Shown here one piece after another: positions 63,901-64,000 of a stretch of 64,000 nt of DNA. The DNA is from Paracentrotus lividus (taxonomy: Eukaryota > Echinodermata > Echinoidea > Camarodonta > Echinidae): the NCBI GenBank assembly GCA_940671915.1, contig CALNVZ010003435.1, positions 11,512,963 through 11,576,962 on the forward strand, read 5' to 3'. Each line of letters begins with the position of its first letter. Position 1 is the first letter of the stretch. Both the position numbers and the translations under genes were made by a program. The notes beneath the pieces are model-generated. The model did no database searches. It was given only the letters and a program-made list of their open reading frames with translations, and was not told the origin of the DNA.

Positions 63901-64000
63901 AGGAAAATCGGACCAATAATAAAAAAAGATATGAATATTTTTATTTTGCAAAACTTGCTGATCACTATGAAAAAATTGGCAGCAGCTTTGATTTCAAAGC
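35870..64000 (+). CDS. Heterotrimeric G-protein alpha subunit, Gi/o-like (5' part; continues past the right edge)
   Basis: Gene-level entry: probable exon 1 (to 36013), exon 2 (42313-42355) and exon 3 (62106-62247) on one strand with compatible phases. The product is a membrane-anchored GTPase that relays GPCR signals. Only the N-terminal helix, P-loop and first helical-domain helix are in view, so catalytic Arg/Gln residues, the toxin-modified C-terminal Cys and receptor specificity cannot be assessed. Intron 2 is unusually long and repeat-rich. I found no convincing exon 4 between 62248 and 64000. Confidence 0.8.
36235..36335. repeat. (TA)n microsatellite
   Basis: Interrupted AT dinucleotide array. 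Similar arrays at 36506-36560 and 36890-36915. Confidence 0.9.
36430..36503 (-). repeat. tRNA-like SINE head (anticodon position TCT)
   Basis: On the minus strand, GTCCTCTGTGGTCTAGTGGT (A-box-like) is followed by a 5-bp anticodon stem around GTTCTAA (TCT, Arg-like) and a B-box-like GCGGGTTCGATTCC. Acceptor and T-stem pairing are poor. The flank aaagttccccagagct (36370) recurs at 36714, so it is more likely a repeat than a functional tRNA. Confidence 0.55.
36622..36697. repeat. Hairpin within a repeat
   Basis: tcaactattattc and a ccacccattt block pair with aaatgggtgg and gaataatagttga. Confidence 0.55.
38449..39546. mobile_element. Non-autonomous Tc1-like element (CAGTGGTGGCCAAAATTATTAG family), copy 1
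   Basis: Starts ccagtggtggccaaaattat and ends attcttttggcctccactta; about 1.1 kb. Internal sequence (tttaaatgatttttagttg, gaggggccccag, cccaatagactttgtgtag) is shared with copies at 47737-49270. No intact transposase. Confidence 0.75.
39545..39720. repeat. (TA)n microsatellite, about 175 bp
   Basis: Interrupted AT array, directly abutting the Tc1-like element, consistent with TA target preference. Confidence 0.9.
39722..39823. repeat. Small inverted-repeat element
   Basis: acgcccgaaataaagacgaa and ttccgtccttatttcgcctgt are inverted copies, about 100 bp apart. Confidence 0.5.
40793..41150. repeat. Tandem repeat, about 3.5 units of about 105-110 bp
   Basis: Phrase ttatgacg(c)tctttcg-gctttcc-atacttcat-ttatatttaacatg-ttgct recurs at about 40800, 40901, 41011 and 41115 with many single-base differences. 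Confidence 0.7.
41790..41925. repeat. Degraded fragment related to the 26.7-kb Tc1/mariner-like element
   Basis: Conceptual translation (NNNKHYHVEINLHT) matches the antisense translation of 26687-26820 (DNNKQYHVDINLHT), and a tgtaccattttat end follows. It is in intron 1 of the G-alpha gene. Confidence 0.55.
42313..42355 (+). CDS. G-protein alpha subunit, coding exon 2 (P-loop)
   Basis: Acceptor ctgttttgcag|GTGCTG, donor ATGAA|gtaagt, exactly 43 nt. With the split Gly it reads GAGESGKSTIVKQMK, the G1/P-loop of heterotrimeric G-alpha proteins, which binds the nucleotide phosphates. The STIVKQMK ending fits Gi/o; Gq and G12/13 carry F-I/L-K-Q-M-R instead. A 43-nt P-loop exon with these phases is, from memory, the same structure as vertebrate Gi/o genes. 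Adjacent introns are about 6.3 kb and 19.8 kb. Confidence 0.95.
42851..43322. mobile_element. AGTGCT foldback element with tRNA-like module, copy 1
   Basis: Terminal inverted repeats cactctaaacactgaagtgct and agcacttcagtttttagagtg. The first ~75 bp at the left end is tandemly duplicated (second cactctaaaaactgaagtgc at about 42925). A minus-strand tRNA-like module (about 43083-43165) carries GGTCTAACGTGCTCGTC and CCAGGTTCGAATCCC with CAT at the anticodon position. The second tRNA-like module found in copies 2 and 3 is missing. Confidence 0.75.
43340..43785. repeat. Tandem repeat (about 90-bp units) rich in CACACTGTG
   Basis: Units containing tctagttctttctttgcgtg-tgaccacactgtgtaac and cagtgt-cat-cacactgtgacctc recur about five times (near 43395, 43490, 43585, 43665, 43765). 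The motif resembles that of the element at 31110-31417. Confidence 0.65.
44823..45822. mobile_element. Palindromic ~1-kb TIR element, copy A
   Basis: TA-flanked ends TACACTGTTCGTCATAAAGG and CCTTTATGACGAACAGTGTA. The whole element folds back: left and right arms both contain the gtgtttgtc...ccctgg...gaaggg...ccccctcagtcct series in opposite orientation. The 157-codon open frame across the left arm is therefore a by-product. Confidence 0.8.
46408..46874. mobile_element. AGTGCT foldback element with two opposed tRNA-like modules, copy 2
   Basis: Ends cactctaaaaactgaagtgc and gcgcttcactctttagagt. A minus-strand tRNA-like module (about 46545-46615, ggattcgaatcgggttcc) and a plus-strand one (about 46695-46760, gtactcgtcagcgcttctca then tgttcgaatcccaacgaag) face opposite ways across an AT-rich centre. 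The order is inverted relative to copy 3. Confidence 0.75.
47737..48852. mobile_element. Non-autonomous Tc1-like element, copy 2
   Basis: Ends TACAGTGGAGGCCAAAATTA and TAATTTTGGCCACCACTGTA, TA-flanked. An internal right-end motif (ggttcaggtgttctaataat) also occurs at 48690-48712, showing nested or partial duplication. No transposase frame. Confidence 0.8.
48853..49270. mobile_element. Partial Tc1-like element (right half), tandem to copy 2
   Basis: Starts inside the element (gaattcaccctccccatttg, compare 48313-48333) and ends taatttttgccaccactgta. It repeats the last ~420 bp of copy 2 head-to-tail. Confidence 0.75.
49446..49480. repeat. (AATTC)n pentamer patch
   Basis: aattcaattcaattcaattc followed by atttgtctcgagca, resembling the 3' tail repeat of some non-LTR elements. 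A comparable gatttgatttgatttatttg patch is at 54857. Confidence 0.45.
50321..50459. repeat. Small MITE (about 140 bp)
   Basis: ggggggcttttcgtgaaagg ... gtcggacgttttatccgaca pairs with tgtcggataaaatgtccga ... tttgataaaatgccccc. Confidence 0.75.
50889..51878. mobile_element. Non-autonomous TIR element with repeated GTAGGGAATACCGG motif
   Basis: Ends TAGGGTAGATGTAGGGAATA and TATTCCCTACATCTACCCTA. The subterminal gtagggaata(c)cgg motif recurs internally (50916, 51302, 51653 inverted, 51675). About 990 bp, no transposase. Confidence 0.8.
51992..52028. repeat. 37-nt poly(A) tract
   Basis: Uninterrupted A37. Could be a retrotransposon tail or a simple repeat; no element body recognised to its left. 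Confidence 0.9.
52168..52645. repeat. MITE with ACCCTGGAATTTCATTGGTTTTAA ends
   Basis: Left ccctggaatttcattggttt and right aaaccaataaaattccaggg pair, with inner arms gaaaatcgaccaaaaatta / ttttttggtcgattttc and gtgacgtcaca / tgacgtcaca. About 480 bp. Confidence 0.8.
53755..54772. mobile_element. Palindromic ~1-kb TIR element, copy B (inverted relative to copy A)
   Basis: Ends tacactgtccttcttaaagg and ataaacatgattaaaggtgg-type sequence (tattccacctttatcatg...aacagtgta). Its right arm, reverse-complemented, matches the left arm of copy A closely, so the two copies lie in opposite orientation 8.9 kb apart in the same intron. Confidence 0.8.
55871..56132. repeat. Foldback element open on both strands
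   Basis: Left ttatgcggcggtcacaactc and right gagttgtgacagccgcata are inverted copies, with further pairing inside. About 260 bp. The ~84-codon frames on both strands reflect the palindrome, not a gene. Confidence 0.7.
57360..57765. mobile_element. AGTGCT foldback element with two opposed tRNA-like modules, copy 3 (right end lost)
   Basis: The left end cactctaaaaactgaagtgc is intact. A minus-strand module (about 57505-57595, gggattcgaacctgggtccc) and a plus-strand module (57675-57755, ccgttggtctaaaggtaacg then cccggttcgaatccc) follow. The right terminal repeat is not found. Confidence 0.7.
58450..58472. repeat. (CA)n microsatellite
   Basis: Short CA array, followed by a pyrimidine-rich stretch to about 59160. 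Confidence 0.85.
58540..59170. repeat. Pyrimidine-rich tract (about 600 bp)
   Basis: Strong C+T bias on the + strand with TCTC/TTTC runs, producing hydrophobic-looking false frames up to 177 codons. No domain seen. Confidence 0.6.
60873..60906. repeat. Compound (TG)n(AG)n microsatellite
   Basis: TG array passing directly into an AG array. Confidence 0.9.
62106..62247 (+). CDS. G-protein alpha subunit, coding exon 3 (start of the helical domain)
   Basis: Acceptor tcttttatag|AATTAT, donor CGAGAG|gtatgt, 142 nt, completing the split Lys codon of exon 2. It translates to IIHEDGFTPEDSKVYRPVVY, then SNLLQSMVSMLRAREKFETP and FGEEERE. The I-I-H-E-D-G-F and Y-x-PVVYSN-x2-QS pattern is that of Gi/Go alpha A of the helical domain. 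LLQSMVSMLRA in place of the usual TIQS(I/L)..I.RAM is divergent, so this may be a lineage-specific Gi/o-like or other invertebrate class rather than orthodox Gi or Go. The remaining exons (switch regions, C-terminus) lie beyond the window. Confidence 0.93.
62248..64000. other. Start of G-alpha intron 3
   Basis: No exon 4 recognised. It contains CA/TG-rich simple sequence (about 63025-63065, 63185-63235). The last ~160 bp (aaaatcggaccaataataaa...) resembles the interior of the 52.2-kb type MITE, cut by the window edge. Confidence 0.5.

Overview
This is eukaryotic (metazoan) genomic DNA: AT-rich, intron-dominated, and packed with foldback/MITE-like elements, tRNA-derived repeats and microsatellites. 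Only two protein-coding genes can be supported, both on the + strand. The short GT-AG exons, the dense MITE load, the many TACATGTA-type palindromes in the introns and the protein sequences suggest a marine invertebrate deuterostome. An echinoderm is the best guess, but that is inference, not proof.

Gene 1 (about 2.9-22.1 kb) is a complete Ajuba/LIMD1/WTIP-family LIM protein. One large exon encodes a low-complexity preLIM region. Seven small exons then encode three LIM domains, and the last exon carries a Pro/Ser-rich tail with two PPxY motifs and a C-terminal VTDL PDZ-ligand-like end. The spliced model from 2947 is 2907 nt (969 codons with stop), and all intron phases agree. Exon 7 (18246-18314) carries two compensating one-base frame breaks inside LIM3, probably sequence or assembly errors.

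22.1-34.4 kb is the 3' UTR plus an intergenic stretch holding several MITEs, two tandem or palindromic repeat patches and, at 32.9-33.8 kb, a decayed non-LTR reverse transcriptase.

Gene 2 (about 35.9 kb to beyond the right edge) is the 5' part of a heterotrimeric G-protein alpha subunit of Gi/o type. Exon 2 (43 nt, P-loop) and exon 3 (142 nt) are unambiguous. A probable first coding exon ends at 36013 but needs several one-base corrections. Intron 1 is about 6.3 kb and intron 2 about 19.8 kb. Both are filled with transposon-derived repeats: a Tc1-like TIR family, a ~1 kb palindromic family in two inverted copies, a foldback family carrying two opposed tRNA-like modules in three copies, and tandem arrays.

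The two genes have no obvious joint function. Ajuba proteins act in adherens-junction/Hippo signalling, and G-alpha in GPCR signalling. The most noteworthy feature is the repertoire of foldback elements, especially the AGTGCT-rich element with two tRNA-like arms. I saw no CRISPR, prokaryotic operon or other defence-type system.
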